Origin: Desulfovibrio piger
Lineage (GTDB): Bacteria > Desulfobacterota > Desulfovibrionia > Desulfovibrionales > Desulfovibrionaceae
Reading direction: 5' to 3'
DNA length: 64,000 nucleotides
Assembly (NCBI RefSeq): GCF_951793255.1
Contig: NZ_OX636706.1
Span: 186,001-250,000 of the forward strand
Part shown: in pieces, positions 42,596 through 51,275 of the stretch
Numbering within the stretch: position 1 is the stretch's first letter
Layout of the letters: the number at the start of each line of letters is the position of its first letter
The notes under the pieces: model-generated
The model's input: the letters and a program-made list of their open reading frames with translations, nothing else
Databases searched by the model: none
What the model was told of the DNA's origin: nothing
Program-made: the position numbers and the translations under genes

Positions 42596-44281
42596 TTACA
42601 GGACCTTGAACTCGTGCACCTGATTGGTCTCGCCGTCGATGACATGCACGGCGCAGGCGATGCAGGGGTCGAAGGAATGGATGGTGCGCAGGATCTCCAC
42701 AGGCCGCTTGGGATCGGCCACGGGCGTGCCCACCAGGGCCTGTTCGGCGGCGCTCAGCACATGCTTGGCGTCCCGGGGCCCCAGGTTCCAGGTGGTGGGC
42801 ACCACCAGCTGGAAGTTGCCGATCTTGCCGTCTTCGATGCGCAGCCAGTGCGACAGGCCGCCGCGCGGGGCATTGACGAAGCCCACGCCGCGCCCTTCCC
42901 TGGGCACGCTGCATTCCATGGCGATCTTCTTGTCGCCGCCGGCGATGTTGGCTTCGTATTCGGCCAGCCACTTTTCCACCTGCTGGGCGATGACCAGGGT
43001 CTCGACGCCGCGGGCGGCGGTGCGGCCCAGGGTGGAGAACAGGGCTTCCGGCCCCACGCCCAGGGCGGACAGCACCTTGTCCACCGCGGGCTTCACGGCT
43101 TCATGGCCCTGGGCATAGGCCACCAGCATCTGGGCCAGCGGGCCGGTCTCCATGGCCAGGCCGTCATAGCGCGGCGCCTTGAGCCAGGAATAGCGGTCCG
43201 TATCGCCCATGCGGGTAAAGGCGGGCTTGGTCTCGCCGTCGTAGGGGGCGCGGGCCTCTTCGCCTTCGTACCAGCTGTGGCGCACATGCTCGGCGATCTT
43301 GCCGGCATCGAAGGGATGCACGGTATCCAGCTTGCCGTCCAGCAGCACGCCGGGCTTGAGCCAGCGTTTGGTGATATCGCGCTCGCCGCCCACTTCGGGG
43401 AATTCACCAAAGGCCATGAAGTTGCAGCAACCGCAGCCCAGCGCGGCCCAGTCCTTGTAGGCACCGGCCACCAGCAGCAGGTCGGGGATGTAGACTTCTT
43501 CGATGAATTTGCGGGCCTGCAGGTACAGGTCGCGGAATTCCTTGATGCGCTCGGGCGTCAGGGATTCATAACAGGTCACGCCGCCGGGGATGAGGAACTG
43601 GGGATGCGGGTTCTTGGCGCCGAACACGGCCATGGCCTTGGCGGCGCTGACCTGCACGCGCAGGGCTTCCAGATAGTGGGCCGTGGCCACGAGGTTGGCT
43701 TCGGGATCAAGATAATAGGCCGGATGCCCGCCCAGGAAATAGGCGTTGGTGAAGGGCCCCAGCTGGCCGCTGTCCACAAAGGCCTTCAGGCGGGCCTGCA
43801 CGGCCTTGAAGTCATCGGCCGTGGCCTTGCGGGGCGAGATGGACGAGGCCAGCGCCGCGGCCTTGGCCGGATCGGCCTTGAGGGCGGCGGTCACGTCCAC
43901 GAAGTCCAGGGCGTGCAGGTGGTAGAAGTGCACCATGTGGTCGTGCATGAACAGCAGGCCCAGCACCAGATTGCGGATATAGGTGGCATTGGCGGGCAGG
44001 GTCAGGCCCATGGCGTCTTCCAGGGCGCGGGTGGAGGCCAGGGCGTGGGTGTAGGTACACACGCCGCAGGTGCGCTGGGTGAAGTGCTGGGCATCGCGGG
44101 GGTCGCGTCCCTTGAGGATCACTTCCAGACCGCGATACAGGGTGCCGCAGCTGCGGGCATCCTTGATGCGGCCGTTTTCCACTTCCACCTCGATGCGCAG
44201 GTGGCCTTCGATACGGGTCAGCGGGTCAACGACAATGGGGCCGGAGAAATTGCTCTGGGGCGTTTTCATAACTTGGCTCAT
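42596..44281 (-). CDS. hynA: periplasmic [NiFe] hydrogenase large subunit
   Basis: The 561-residue subunit carries the NiFe active site. The four ligands are Cys72 and Cys75 (RTCGVC) and Cys540 and Cys543 (DPCIAC); cleavage after His546 removes the last 15 residues (VIDGETNQVHEFKVL). All four are Cys, with no in-frame TGA, so it is not the selenium type. It has no own signal and is exported with the small subunit through Tat. The ATG at 44281 has a GGGAG site and starts 13 bases after hynB. It oxidises H2 for periplasmic cytochrome c3. Confidence 0.97.
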   Translation of the reverse strand: MSQVMKTPQSNFSGPIVVDPLTRIEGHLRIEVEVENGRIKDARSCGTLYRGLEVILKGRDPRDAQHFTQRTCGVCTYTHALASTRALEDAMGLTLPANATYIRNLVLGLLFMHDHMVHFYHLHALDFVDVTAALKADPAKAAALASSISPRKATADDFKAVQARLKAFVDSGQLGPFTNAYFLGGHPAYYLDPEANLVATAHYLEALRVQVSAAKAMAVFGAKNPHPQFLIPGGVTCYESLTPERIKEFRDLYLQARKFIEEVYIPDLLLVAGAYKDWAALGCGCCNFMAFGEFPEVGGERDITKRWLKPGVLLDGKLDTVHPFDAGKIAEHVRHSWYEGEEARAPYDGETKPAFTRMGDTDRYSWLKAPRYDGLAMETGPLAQMLVAYAQGHEAVKPAVDKVLSALGVGPEALFSTLGRTAARGVETLVIAQQVEKWLAEYEANIAGGDKKIAMECSVPREGRGVGFVNAPRGGLSHWLRIEDGKIGNFQLVVPTTWNLGPRDAKHVLSAAEQALVGTPVADPKRPVEILRTIHSFDPCIACAVHVIDGETNQVHEFKVL

Positions 44282-44293
44282 GCTGGCAGCTCC

Positions 44294-45247
44294 CTAGTTC
44301 TGGTAAAAAGGCGACAGGTCATCCCAGAAATTGGGCTCGCTGCAACCGATGCAGGGATGTCCGGCCCGCACGGGCCAGTTGGTCTCGTTGAACAGGGCCT
44401 TGGGGCAGTTGTTGTAGGTGCTGGGGCCCTTGCAGCCCAGATCGTACAGACACCAGCCCTTGCGCGCTTCCTCGGAATCGAAGGAGGGCGCGAACTCGCC
44501 CGCCTCGAAATGGACGCGGCGCTCGCACAGATCGTGCACGGACTGGCCGTAGAACATGAGCGGACGGCCCAGATCGTCGAGCTTGATCTCCTTGTTCTGC
44601 AAAAAGGCCACCAGCGTGCCCACCAGATTCAGGGGATTGGGCGGGCAGCCCGGGATATTGATGGCCTTCACGTCCATGCCCAGCCTGGCGAAGCAGTCAT
44701 TGACGCCCACGGAGCCGGTGGGATTGGGCTTGGCGGCCTGCACGCCGCCGTAAGCGGCACAGGTGCCCATGGTGACCACGGCCTTGGCCTTGGGCAGCAC
44801 GCGCTTGCACAGGTCCAGCATGGTGTGGCCGCCCACATAGCCGTACTTGCCGTCCATGGCCGTGGGGATGGCGCCTTCCACCACGCAGATGAAGCCTTCA
44901 GGATTGCTGATGGCCTGATCCAGCGCGGCCTCGGCGGCTTCGCCCGCGGCGGCCATGATGGTTTCGTGATAATCTAGGGAGATGGTGTCCAGGATCAGGG
45001 TGTCGAGGAAGGGTTTGCAGGTGCGCAGCAGGGCCTCGGAACAGCCCGTACATTCAGCGCAGTGCAGGTAGACCACGGAGGCGCGGCGATTGGTCAGCGC
45101 CGCGGCCACTTCCGTGGCCATGCTGGGCCCAAGGCCCATGGTCACGGCCACGGCCGTGCAGAATTTCAAAAAATCACGACGGCTGACGCCCTGTTGCGCC
45201 AGACGTTCCTCCCCACCTTTTTTGCCCAGACCAACGGCAATACGCAT
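44294..45247 (-). CDS. hynB: periplasmic [NiFe] hydrogenase small subunit
   Basis: The 317-residue subunit carries the electron-transfer Fe-S clusters. A Tat signal with SRRDFLK (Arg23-Arg24) ends at about residue 50. Cluster ligands are in CAECTGCSE (proximal), [16 protein letters not shown], and the distal/medial set ([25 protein letters not shown]). AGGAGG lies 6 bases upstream of the ATG at 45247; the much longer upstream frame is rejected because it would bury the Tat motif. It forms an operon with hynA. Confidence 0.97.
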   Translation of the reverse strand: MRIAVGLGKKGGEERLAQQGVSRRDFLKFCTAVAVTMGLGPSMATEVAAALTNRRASVVYLHCAECTGCSEALLRTCKPFLDTLILDTISLDYHETIMAAAGEAAEAALDQAISNPEGFICVVEGAIPTAMDGKYGYVGGHTMLDLCKRVLPKAKAVVTMGTCAAYGGVQAAKPNPTGSVGVNDCFARLGMDVKAINIPGCPPNPLNLVGTLVAFLQNKEIKLDDLGRPLMFYGQSVHDLCERRVHFEAGEFAPSFDSEEARKGWCLYDLGCKGPSTYNNCPKALFNETNWPVRAGHPCIGCSEPNFWDDLSPFYQN

Positions 45248-45308
45248 ACGTGCCTCCTGTCTGCAGGATGAGATAAACGGGAATGATGAAGACCGCACAA
45301 GATGAAAT

Positions 45309-45334
45309 GGAAGGCTCCAGCCACGGAGCCTTCC
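45309..45334. promoter_or_regulatory. inverted repeat in the hydrogenase leader
   Basis: Perfect 10-base arms GGAAGGCTCC/GGAGCCTTCC with a 6-base loop lie 62-87 bases upstream of hynB in an unusually long intergenic region (45248-45949, 702 bases) that has no convincing gene. It has no T-run. It may be an operator or a leader hairpin controlling the hydrogenase operon. Confidence 0.5.
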
Positions 45335-45949
45335 CCCGACTGCCGTCCACTGCATGAGGTGCATGCCACAGCAAAGGACGACCAAGGCCATGCATGGTCG
45401 AATGGGGAGTATGCGGCGAGGGGAAGGAATGGGAGGGATTATGCGTGGGCATGCCATCCATTGCCCGCGCCGCAGCCGGAAATGACGCGAACCCGCGTCT
45501 TCAGCCGGCTACTTCACAAACGGACAATGAACATGATGCCTCCTTGTGGCGGAGAATTCCGCCATTGGCAGCCATCCTACCCTGCCACCGGCATCTGGTC
45601 AACCACCCCACCGCTTTTCCGGCAGTGGGCAGGGCCTCCCCGACCGCATGACCGCTCGCCGGGGCTGGAAAAAATTTTTCTTTTCCCCCGGCTCCGGCAA
45701 CGTTTCCGGCCTGCCTGCCCGTCCCCAAAGCAGGCCGGGAAAGCTGCGGCCAACAAACACGTCTGAAAAGCTTGCACGCCACTTGCGGGAAGTCCTCCCT
45801 GCCGCCCCCCATCAGGCAACATCAGCCAGTCATGCCGCCCAAACGCGTGACATCCCGCCGGTGTCGCTCCCCTCTCGACCCTGCGTGCCGCATCTGGCAT
45901 ACTGGCGCCACCGTCATGATGCCGGAACGAAACCGTCAGGAGGATATGA

Positions 45950-46561
45950 ATGAAAACCCTGGATTGTCGGGGCCTTGCCTGCCCCCAGCCTGTGATACGC
46001 ACCCGCGACGCCCTGGAACAGGGACGGCCACAGGAGCTGCTCGTCCTGGTGGACAACGCTGCCGCCAGCGAGAACGTGAGCCACTTTTTGCGCCGCAGCG
46101 GCTTTGAAGTCAGCGTCAACCAGCCCGAAAACGCCCTGTGGGAAGTGCACGGCCTGAGCAGCGCCACACAGGTGGAAGCCCCGGAACAGGCCCCGGCCGC
46201 CGCTCCGGCAGCGGACACGGAAAGCCGCAAGACCCTGGTCCTCATCACCACCGATACCCTGGGCCGCGGCGATGACGAACTGGGCGCCCGCCTGATGGAA
46301 AACTTCCTGGCCAGCCTGCCCGAACTGGGGGCCTCCCTGTGGCGCATCGTACTGCTCAACGGCGGCGTCAAGCTGGCGGCCACGGAGGGCAAATGCCTGG
46401 ATACCCTGAAGCAGCTGGAAAGCAACGGCGTCAGCATCCTTGTCTGCGGGACCTGCCTGAACTTCTTCAACCTGCTGGAAGCCAAGCAGGTGGGCGAGAC
46501 CACCAACATGATGGACGTGGTGACCAGCCTTTCCCTGGCCGACAAGGTCATCCGGCCCTGA
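45950..46561 (+). CDS. yedF: YedF-type protein: TusA domain fused to DsrE-like domain
   Basis: The 203-residue protein joins an N-terminal TusA/SirA domain (MKTLDCRGLACPQPVI, with the sulfur-carrier Cys in the CPQP motif; residues 1-72), a 25-residue Ala/Pro linker and a C-terminal DsrE-like domain (LVLITTDTLGRGDDELG, VSILVCGTCLNFFNL). This two-domain form is linked with selenium or sulfur transfer in anaerobes. A CAGGAGG site precedes the start. A bidirectional terminator follows. The exact reaction is unknown. Confidence 0.9.
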   Translation: MKTLDCRGLACPQPVIRTRDALEQGRPQELLVLVDNAAASENVSHFLRRSGFEVSVNQPENALWEVHGLSSATQVEAPEQAPAAAPAADTESRKTLVLITTDTLGRGDDELGARLMENFLASLPELGASLWRIVLLNGGVKLAATEGKCLDTLKQLESNGVSILVCGTCLNFFNLLEAKQVGETTNMMDVVTSLSLADKVIRP

Positions 46562-46618
46562 CCGCAACGCCTGCGGGCCGTGCGGGAAAGCACCTTTCCC
46601 TGCCCGCGCATGAGGCAT

Positions 46619-46657
46619 AAAAAAAGAGGGACGCTCCACAGCGTTCCTCTTTTTTTA
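46619..46657. terminator. bidirectional terminator after yedF
   Basis: AAAAAAAGAGG...CCTCTTTTTTT arms with an inner ACGCT/AGCGT stem form a strong terminator usable from both directions. Confidence 0.92.
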
Positions 46658-46906
46658 CGTCTTGGCCCCTGCAACAGGGCAGGCCATCTGAAAATTTCCC
46701 GGCCTCGCCAGTATCTTCCCTCATGGGACGGGCCCTTTCTTCTTCCCTCATATCCGCCGGTCCCGGCCGCGTATCCCCTGCCGCAGACCGCAGCCAGCGA
46801 AGCGGCACTTCCCCTCAAAGCCTTCCCCCCTGAAGTCCCTGTACTCCGGTCAGGAGACGATAGCCCTCCCCACAGCGCAACACCGGGGACCTGCGGCCAG
46901 ACCAGA

Positions 46907-46983
46907 ACAAAAGTTTTCGGAGGATGGAGGGGGTACGGGGGAGGAAGGGCCCCTTTTCCAAAAGGGCCCTTCCTCCCCCGCCC
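46907..46983. repeat. intergenic hairpin repeat, copy 3 (inverted)
   Basis: The stem (46936-46980, arms CGGGGGAGGAAGGGCCC and GGGCCCTTCCTCCCCCG) adjoins the stop of the oxoamine synthase gene, and the tail on the minus strand reads TCCATCCTCCGAAAACTTTT, as in copies 1 and 2. Orientation relative to the gene it follows is the same in all copies. Confidence 0.7.
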
Positions 46984-48186
46984 CTATCTCTGGCCTTCCC
47001 ACAGCCCGGACAGCACTGCAGCCGTGCGGGCCAGCAATTCTTCCGTATGGCGGGCGGTGAGGACGAAACGCAGCAGGGCCTGCCCGCGCGGTACGGTGGG
47101 CCAGCGGGCCCCCAGCACCAGCACCCCGCTCTCGGCCAGACGGGCGGCCAGACGGCGGCAGCGCGCCTCATCGCCCACGGGCACGGACAAGATGTGCGCA
47201 TCGCCCATGACCGGCAGCCCCCGTTCCGTCAGGGCCTGACGGAAAAAGGCCACACGCGCGGCCAGCGTACGCCGTCGCTCCTCAAGGCGCGGCAGCTCCT
47301 CCACCAGCGCCAGCATGCAGGCCGCATAGGCGGGCGGCAGGGCCGTGCTGTGCATGATGGCCGAGGCCAAATGCTCGAACAGGGGCGTGAAGCCCCGGGG
47401 CAGCAGCAGGAACGCGCCCCACAGGCCCAGCGATTTGCCCAACGTACCCACCACCAGATCGGCCGGGGCCCGGTCACCATCCCGCAGGGCCTGCGCCGCG
47501 CACAGGCCGCGTCCGCCGGGACCCAGGGCCCCCAGCGCATGGGCTTCGTCCACACAGAGGAAAAATCCGTACCGACGCCGCAGGGCCGCCATGCGTTCCA
47601 GATCGAGGGCCGCGCCGTCCATGCTGTACAGGGACTCGGCCATGACCACGGGCTGCGGCGCGTCCGGCGGCAGGGAGGACAGCAGGCGCTCCAGATGGTC
47701 ATAGTCCAGATGGTTCCAGGCCCGGATGCGCGCCCCGGCCAGCGGCAGGGCCCGCATGACGCTGGCGTGACAGCGCCTGTCCACAAAGGCCTCCTGCCCC
47801 TGCTGGAGCAGGGTGGTCACACAGGCCAGATTGGCCTGATAACCGCTGGGCAGGAACAGACATTCCGCAAAACCGAAGTAGTCGGCCACGGCCCGGCAGG
47901 CCTGGTCCACCACATCGCTGCGGCCCCCGGCCAGACGCGAGGCCGACGCCGACGGCGCATGGGCGGCAAAACAGGCAGCCACCCGCGCCTGCCAGTGCGC
48001 ATCGGCGGCAAGGCCCAGACCGTCGTTGCTCATGAAGGAGATGTACTCCCGGCCGTCCCGGTACAGCAGCGGCCCGGCGGCTCCCCCGGCCATGGCGGCG
48101 CTGTCGCGGGCAAGGCCCAGACGGGCATCGGCGCGCAGGCGGTCATTCAGACAGTCATAAAGGCTTCGGCGTTGTGGGACAGACAT
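46984..48186 (-). CDS. alpha-oxoamine synthase (BioF/KBL/SPT/CqsA superfamily)
   Basis: The 400-residue PLP enzyme condenses an amino acid with an acyl thioester, releasing CO2, to give an alpha-aminoketone. Lys251 (GTLGKSLG) binds PLP, Asp213-His216 (DEAHALG) holds its ring nitrogen, and His140 (CHASVMR) stacks on it. It is last in a tightly overlapping set with a ketoacyl synthase, ACP and reductase and no biotin genes, so an acyl-ACP substrate and a lipid or signal product are more likely than biotin. The 5' end overlaps the hotdog gene by 40 bases. Confidence 0.9.
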   Translation of the reverse strand: MSVPQRRSLYDCLNDRLRADARLGLARDSAAMAGGAAGPLLYRDGREYISFMSNDGLGLAADAHWQARVAACFAAHAPSASASRLAGGRSDVVDQACRAVADYFGFAECLFLPSGYQANLACVTTLLQQGQEAFVDRRCHASVMRALPLAGARIRAWNHLDYDHLERLLSSLPPDAPQPVVMAESLYSMDGAALDLERMAALRRRYGFFLCVDEAHALGALGPGGRGLCAAQALRDGDRAPADLVVGTLGKSLGLWGAFLLLPRGFTPLFEHLASAIMHSTALPPAYAACMLALVEELPRLEERRRTLAARVAFFRQALTERGLPVMGDAHILSVPVGDEARCRRLAARLAESGVLVLGARWPTVPRGQALLRFVLTARHTEELLARTAAVLSGLWEGQR

Positions 48187-48620
48187 GAGTACAGCTCCCT
48201 GTAGCGGCTCTCCAGCAGTTCACGGGAAAAAGAGGCATCATAGGGCACCAGGCCCACGCGCAGTTCCAGCTCCAGCGGCGGCAGGGGGCCCCCAGGCCCG
48301 CAAAGCCCCCGCACGCGCACCAGCGAGGCCGCCACACTGCCGCCCTGTGCCGTCACCCGCACGTCCAGTCGCGCCGTGCCGGACAAGGGCCCGGCAGGCC
48401 ACGGAGCGCGCTCCACGGACAGCAGGAAGGCATGGCAGGAAAAATCCCGCGCCACACGCTGTTGCAGGGCGGCCGCCTGCGCGGCGGCCTCCAGCACCTG
48501 CCAGAAGGGCACGCCCTCACAACGGTGCCAGGCCGTGAGCCCCGGCGGGGACGAATGGGCCCGTGCCGCATCCAGCAAGACGAAGGGCGACGGCGCATCC
48601 AGAAAGAAATCCGTGTTCAT
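48147..48620 (-). CDS. hotdog-fold protein, acyl-ACP dehydratase/thioesterase-like
   Basis: The 157-residue protein resembles the FabA/FabZ-like hotdog fold used in polyene and PKS-type clusters: SPFVLLDAARAH, VPFWQVLEAAAQAAALQQRV as central helix, and strands LSGTARLDVRVTAQGG and LELELRVGLV. The usual catalytic His is not clear, so it may be inactive or a different hotdog enzyme. It starts by ATGA overlap with the ketoacyl synthase stop. The role is inferred from fold and position. Confidence 0.65.
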   Translation of the reverse strand: MNTDFFLDAPSPFVLLDAARAHSSPPGLTAWHRCEGVPFWQVLEAAAQAAALQQRVARDFSCHAFLLSVERAPWPAGPLSGTARLDVRVTAQGGSVAASLVRVRGLCGPGGPLPPLELELRVGLVPYDASFSRELLESRYRELYSCLSHNAEAFMTV

Positions 48621-49831
48621 GGACGCAGATCCACGGCAAGGGCGGCGTTCTGGCCACCGAAGCCGAAATTCTCCAGCAGGCCGCGGGAGGACGGGAAGGG
48701 GCGGGGCTCCCGCACGAAGTCGAGACGGGGGGAACAGGGCCGTTCCAGATGGCGCACGGGCGACATCCTGCCGTCACGCCAGGCGGCCAGCGCACAGCAC
48801 AGCTCCAGCGCCCCGCAGGCCGAGGAACCGTGCCCCAGCCAGGATTTGAAGGCCATGACGGCCGGGCCGCCGGGCACATCGCCCAGCAGGCGCTCCCACA
48901 GCAGGCTCTCGGCCTGATCGTTGAGCTGCGTTCCCGTGCCGTGGGCCGAAAGCCAGCCCAGTTCGGCGGCATCGAGGCACGCCTCTTCCAGAGCGCCCCG
49001 CACGGCCAGCTCGGCCCAGGTGCCCCGTGCTTCGGGCGCGGTCAGGCTCTCGGCATCCACGGATGCCCCGTAGCCCAGGATCTCCGCATGGACATGGGCG
49101 CCCCTGGCCTGCGCCGAGGACAGGCTCTCCATCACGAAGGCCGCGCCGCCCTCACCAGGCACGAAGCCGTCCCGGCCCATGTCGAAGGGACGCGGGCCCG
49201 TACCGGGCGCACAAAGACTGAGGGCACGGGCCTTGTGATAGCCCAGCAGTCCGCCCAGCGAAAGGCGGCTGTCCCCGGCCGCGACCAGTACGGCATCGGC
49301 CAGACCGAAGCGTATGCGCCGCCAGCCTTCGCCCAGGGCCTGCAGGGCCGAGGCGCAGGCCGCGTTGACGGTCAGGGCCTCGCCATGGCAGCGGGCAAAA
49401 CGGGCCAGAGCCCCGGCGGCGGTATTGGGCAGCCAGCGCAGCAGCCAGAGCGCGCCCAGCGTCGCGGTGTCCTGCGGCGGCAGGCCCGGTTCACCGGTGA
49501 CGTCCAGCATGGGGCCCACGGCGGCGATGATCTGCGAACGGACGGGCAGGCCCGCCTCCAGCCCGGCATCACGCAGGGCACGCAGGCCCGAAAGGACAGC
49601 CATCCGGCTGCCCCGGTTCAGGTAATGGCGATGCCGCCAGCCTTCGAACTGCTGCCGGGCCCCGTCCTGGCCCCAGTCTTCCGCCGGGCAGACGGAAAGC
49701 CCTTCCAGCGCGCCGGAGGCCCGGAAGGCATCACGGCCCTCGCGCAGGCTGCGGGCCACGCTGTCCAGATCATGGCCCAGCGCCGTGCAACAGCCCGCAC
49801 CGCTGATGACGACCCGCTCAGGCACGGACAT
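48617..49831 (-). CDS. beta-ketoacyl-ACP synthase (KAS I/II-like)
   Basis: The 404-residue condensing enzyme has the full Cys-His-His set: Cys159 (NAACASALQ), His297 (SAHGTGTQLND) and His334 (FKSWLGHGSSACG), with Lys329. These align with E. coli FabF Cys163, His303 and His340. It extends acyl-ACP chains with malonyl-ACP. TGATG coupling to the ACP gene upstream and ATGA to the hotdog gene downstream show it acts within this dedicated pathway and is not the housekeeping FabF. Confidence 0.93.
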   Translation of the reverse strand: MSVPERVVISGAGCCTALGHDLDSVARSLREGRDAFRASGALEGLSVCPAEDWGQDGARQQFEGWRHRHYLNRGSRMAVLSGLRALRDAGLEAGLPVRSQIIAAVGPMLDVTGEPGLPPQDTATLGALWLLRWLPNTAAGALARFARCHGEALTVNAACASALQALGEGWRRIRFGLADAVLVAAGDSRLSLGGLLGYHKARALSLCAPGTGPRPFDMGRDGFVPGEGGAAFVMESLSSAQARGAHVHAEILGYGASVDAESLTAPEARGTWAELAVRGALEEACLDAAELGWLSAHGTGTQLNDQAESLLWERLLGDVPGGPAVMAFKSWLGHGSSACGALELCCALAAWRDGRMSPVRHLERPCSPRLDFVREPRPFPSSRGLLENFGFGGQNAALAVDLRP

Positions 49832-50229
49832 CAGGCCCCCTGCCGTGTGGCCTCAAGGGCCTGTTCCACCCAGTGGGCGATGTCGCCCAGGGTCAGGGGC
49901 GATTGCAGGGCCATGCCGTCGGCATCCGCATAATAGGCGGCCAGCTGCTTCCGCCGCGCTTCGTCCAGATGGCCGTAATGCTCGCGCAGAAAGGCGGCCG
50001 CATCCGGGGCGCCGGCCAGCTGGTAACGCAGGGAACGCAGGAAGGCGCGCTCCTCGTCCACAAAGATATGGAAGGTGGCGCCCAGCTGCACGCTCACTTC
50101 CAGCAGGTCGATGGATTCACAGGGCAGATCCTGCATGAGCAGGGTATCGTCGCTCAGGGTCGCGGCATCGCGCTCGAACAGATTGGCCACGATCTCGCGC
50201 ACCTTGAGGCTGATCTCGTCGTATCGCAT
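49831..50229 (-). CDS. acyl carrier protein with large internal insertion
   Basis: The 132-residue protein has an ACP start (VREIVANLFERDAATLSDD) and the phosphopantetheine site at Ser39 in CESIDLLEVSV, in place of the usual DSLD. The last helix (LTLGDIAHWVEQALEA) is typical, but a segment of about 50 residues (roughly 58-108, including HYGHLDEARRKQLAAYYADA) is inserted before it; normal ACPs have about 78 residues. It is encoded between the reductase and the ketoacyl synthase with overlapping codons, so it is the dedicated carrier of this pathway. Confidence 0.88.
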   Translation of the reverse strand: MRYDEISLKVREIVANLFERDAATLSDDTLLMQDLPCESIDLLEVSVQLGATFHIFVDEERAFLRSLRYQLAGAPDAAAFLREHYGHLDEARRKQLAAYYADADGMALQSPLTLGDIAHWVEQALEATRQGA

Positions 50230-50957
50230 CACAGCTCCGGGAGTTTGAGGGCCCCGAGGCCCCCGTCAAGAGTCACCACGCTGCCGTTGATGGCCGCGGC
50301 CTCCGCCGACAGCAGGAAGCACAGGCCCGGCAGCACGTCGTCCGGGCCCAGGCAGCGCCCGGCGGGCATGGCACGGGCCACCTGCCCGTGGCGGGAAAGG
50401 AATTCGTGCCCGCGTCCGGCATCCAGCCAGCTCAGACGGGCGGAACAGGCGCTGAGGCCGCGTCCGGCCAGCTCCACGCCGAGGCTGCGGTACAGGCCCT
50501 CACCGGCCAGCTTGGCCGCGGCGTACCAGCCCTGCCCGGGCGACGGCCGCTGCGCGGCACTGGACGAGACGAAGACACAACGGCCGAAACGGCGGGCCAG
50601 CATGGCCCGGCTCACGGCACGCAGGCAGCGGGCCCGCAGGGCGATGTCATCATCCGCCCAGCGCTCTATGGCCTCGGGCGCCGCCATGGCCACCAGCTGT
50701 TCGAAACGGGAATGCAGCAGATCCGCCAGATGCCCCACCGGCCGGCCCAGCAGAGTTTCACAACGGGCGGGCAGGGTCTCGGGATCGCCAAGGACAAGGG
50801 CGGGCAGGCCGTCCTGCGCACAGCGGGCGCAGCCTGCGTCATCACGGCAGACACAGCAGACCTGCGCCCCTTCGGCGCGCAAGGCCAGCGCCAGAGCACG
50901 GCCCAGCTCGCTGCTGCCGCCAAGGATGAGGACAGAACCATGGAACGTCAATCGCAT
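50229..50957 (-). CDS. short-chain dehydrogenase, FabG-like 3-oxoacyl reductase
   Basis: From the ATG at 50957 the product has 242 residues with an SDR fold: cofactor loop VLILGGSSELGRALAL, catalytic Ser in CVFVSSSAAQ and Tyr-x3-Lys in WYAAAKLAGEG, and the C-terminal SAEAAAINGSVVTLDGG. It would reduce the 3-oxo group, or the ketone of the oxoamine, using NAD(P)H. It is first of the five overlapping genes (its stop overlaps the ACP start by TGATG). Confidence 0.88.
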   Translation of the reverse strand: MRLTFHGSVLILGGSSELGRALALALRAEGAQVCCVCRDDAGCARCAQDGLPALVLGDPETLPARCETLLGRPVGHLADLLHSRFEQLVAMAAPEAIERWADDDIALRARCLRAVSRAMLARRFGRCVFVSSSAAQRPSPGQGWYAAAKLAGEGLYRSLGVELAGRGLSACSARLSWLDAGRGHEFLSRHGQVARAMPAGRCLGPDDVLPGLCFLLSAEAAAINGSVVTLDGGLGALKLPEL

Positions 50958-51163
50958 GGCCGCATAGTGAAAAAAAAGCGGCCCGGGCGCAAGGGCCCTG
51001 CCGCACACGGCCTGCGCCAGGCCATGGACAGGCCGGGATAAGGCCTGAAGATGCGCCGGGCATGAGGCCCATAGGGCCATCCGGCATCACCTTCACAACA
51101 AAACCGGGAGACCGGCAGCCGCGCGTCCGCTCTGCGCAGCGCACGACCCGCCAATGACCGGAA

Positions 51164-51240
51164 GGAAGTTTTTTGCGGGGAGATGGAAGCGCCAGAAGGC
51201 GGAAAAGGGCGCTTTTCCCCAAAGCACCCTTCGTCTCCTT
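51164..51240. repeat. intergenic hairpin repeat, copy 4 (degenerate)
   Basis: The stretch AAGTTTTTTGCGGGGAGATGG followed by a GGAAAAGGGCGCTTTTCC hairpin and CACCCTTCGTCTCC parallels copy 3 with several changes. It follows the FabZ-like gene on the minus strand and is 207 bases upstream of the reductase start, so the FabZ-like gene and the five-gene cluster may be separately transcribed. Confidence 0.5.
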
Positions 51241-51275
51241 CGGCAAGATCCCCTTGAAAATAGGACGGCCTTCCC

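Noticed and set aside
42596..44281. Possible selenium ([NiFeSe]) hydrogenase
   Set aside because: The C-terminal ligand motif is CxxC with ordinary Cys codons and no in-frame TGA, so it is the standard [NiFe] type.
42560..44977. 805-codon plus-strand frame opposite the hydrogenase genes
   Set aside because: Antisense shadow of hynA and hynB, with low-complexity Gly/His/Gln composition and no ribosome site.
45394..45812. Small open frames in the hydrogenase leader
   Set aside because: They lack ribosome sites and have unlikely composition; no protein-like pattern is visible in any frame.
45899..45916. Sigma-54-like sequence (TGGCATACTGGCGCC) upstream of yedF
   Set aside because: The -12 GC is shifted by one base relative to the -24 element, so it does not fit the required spacing.
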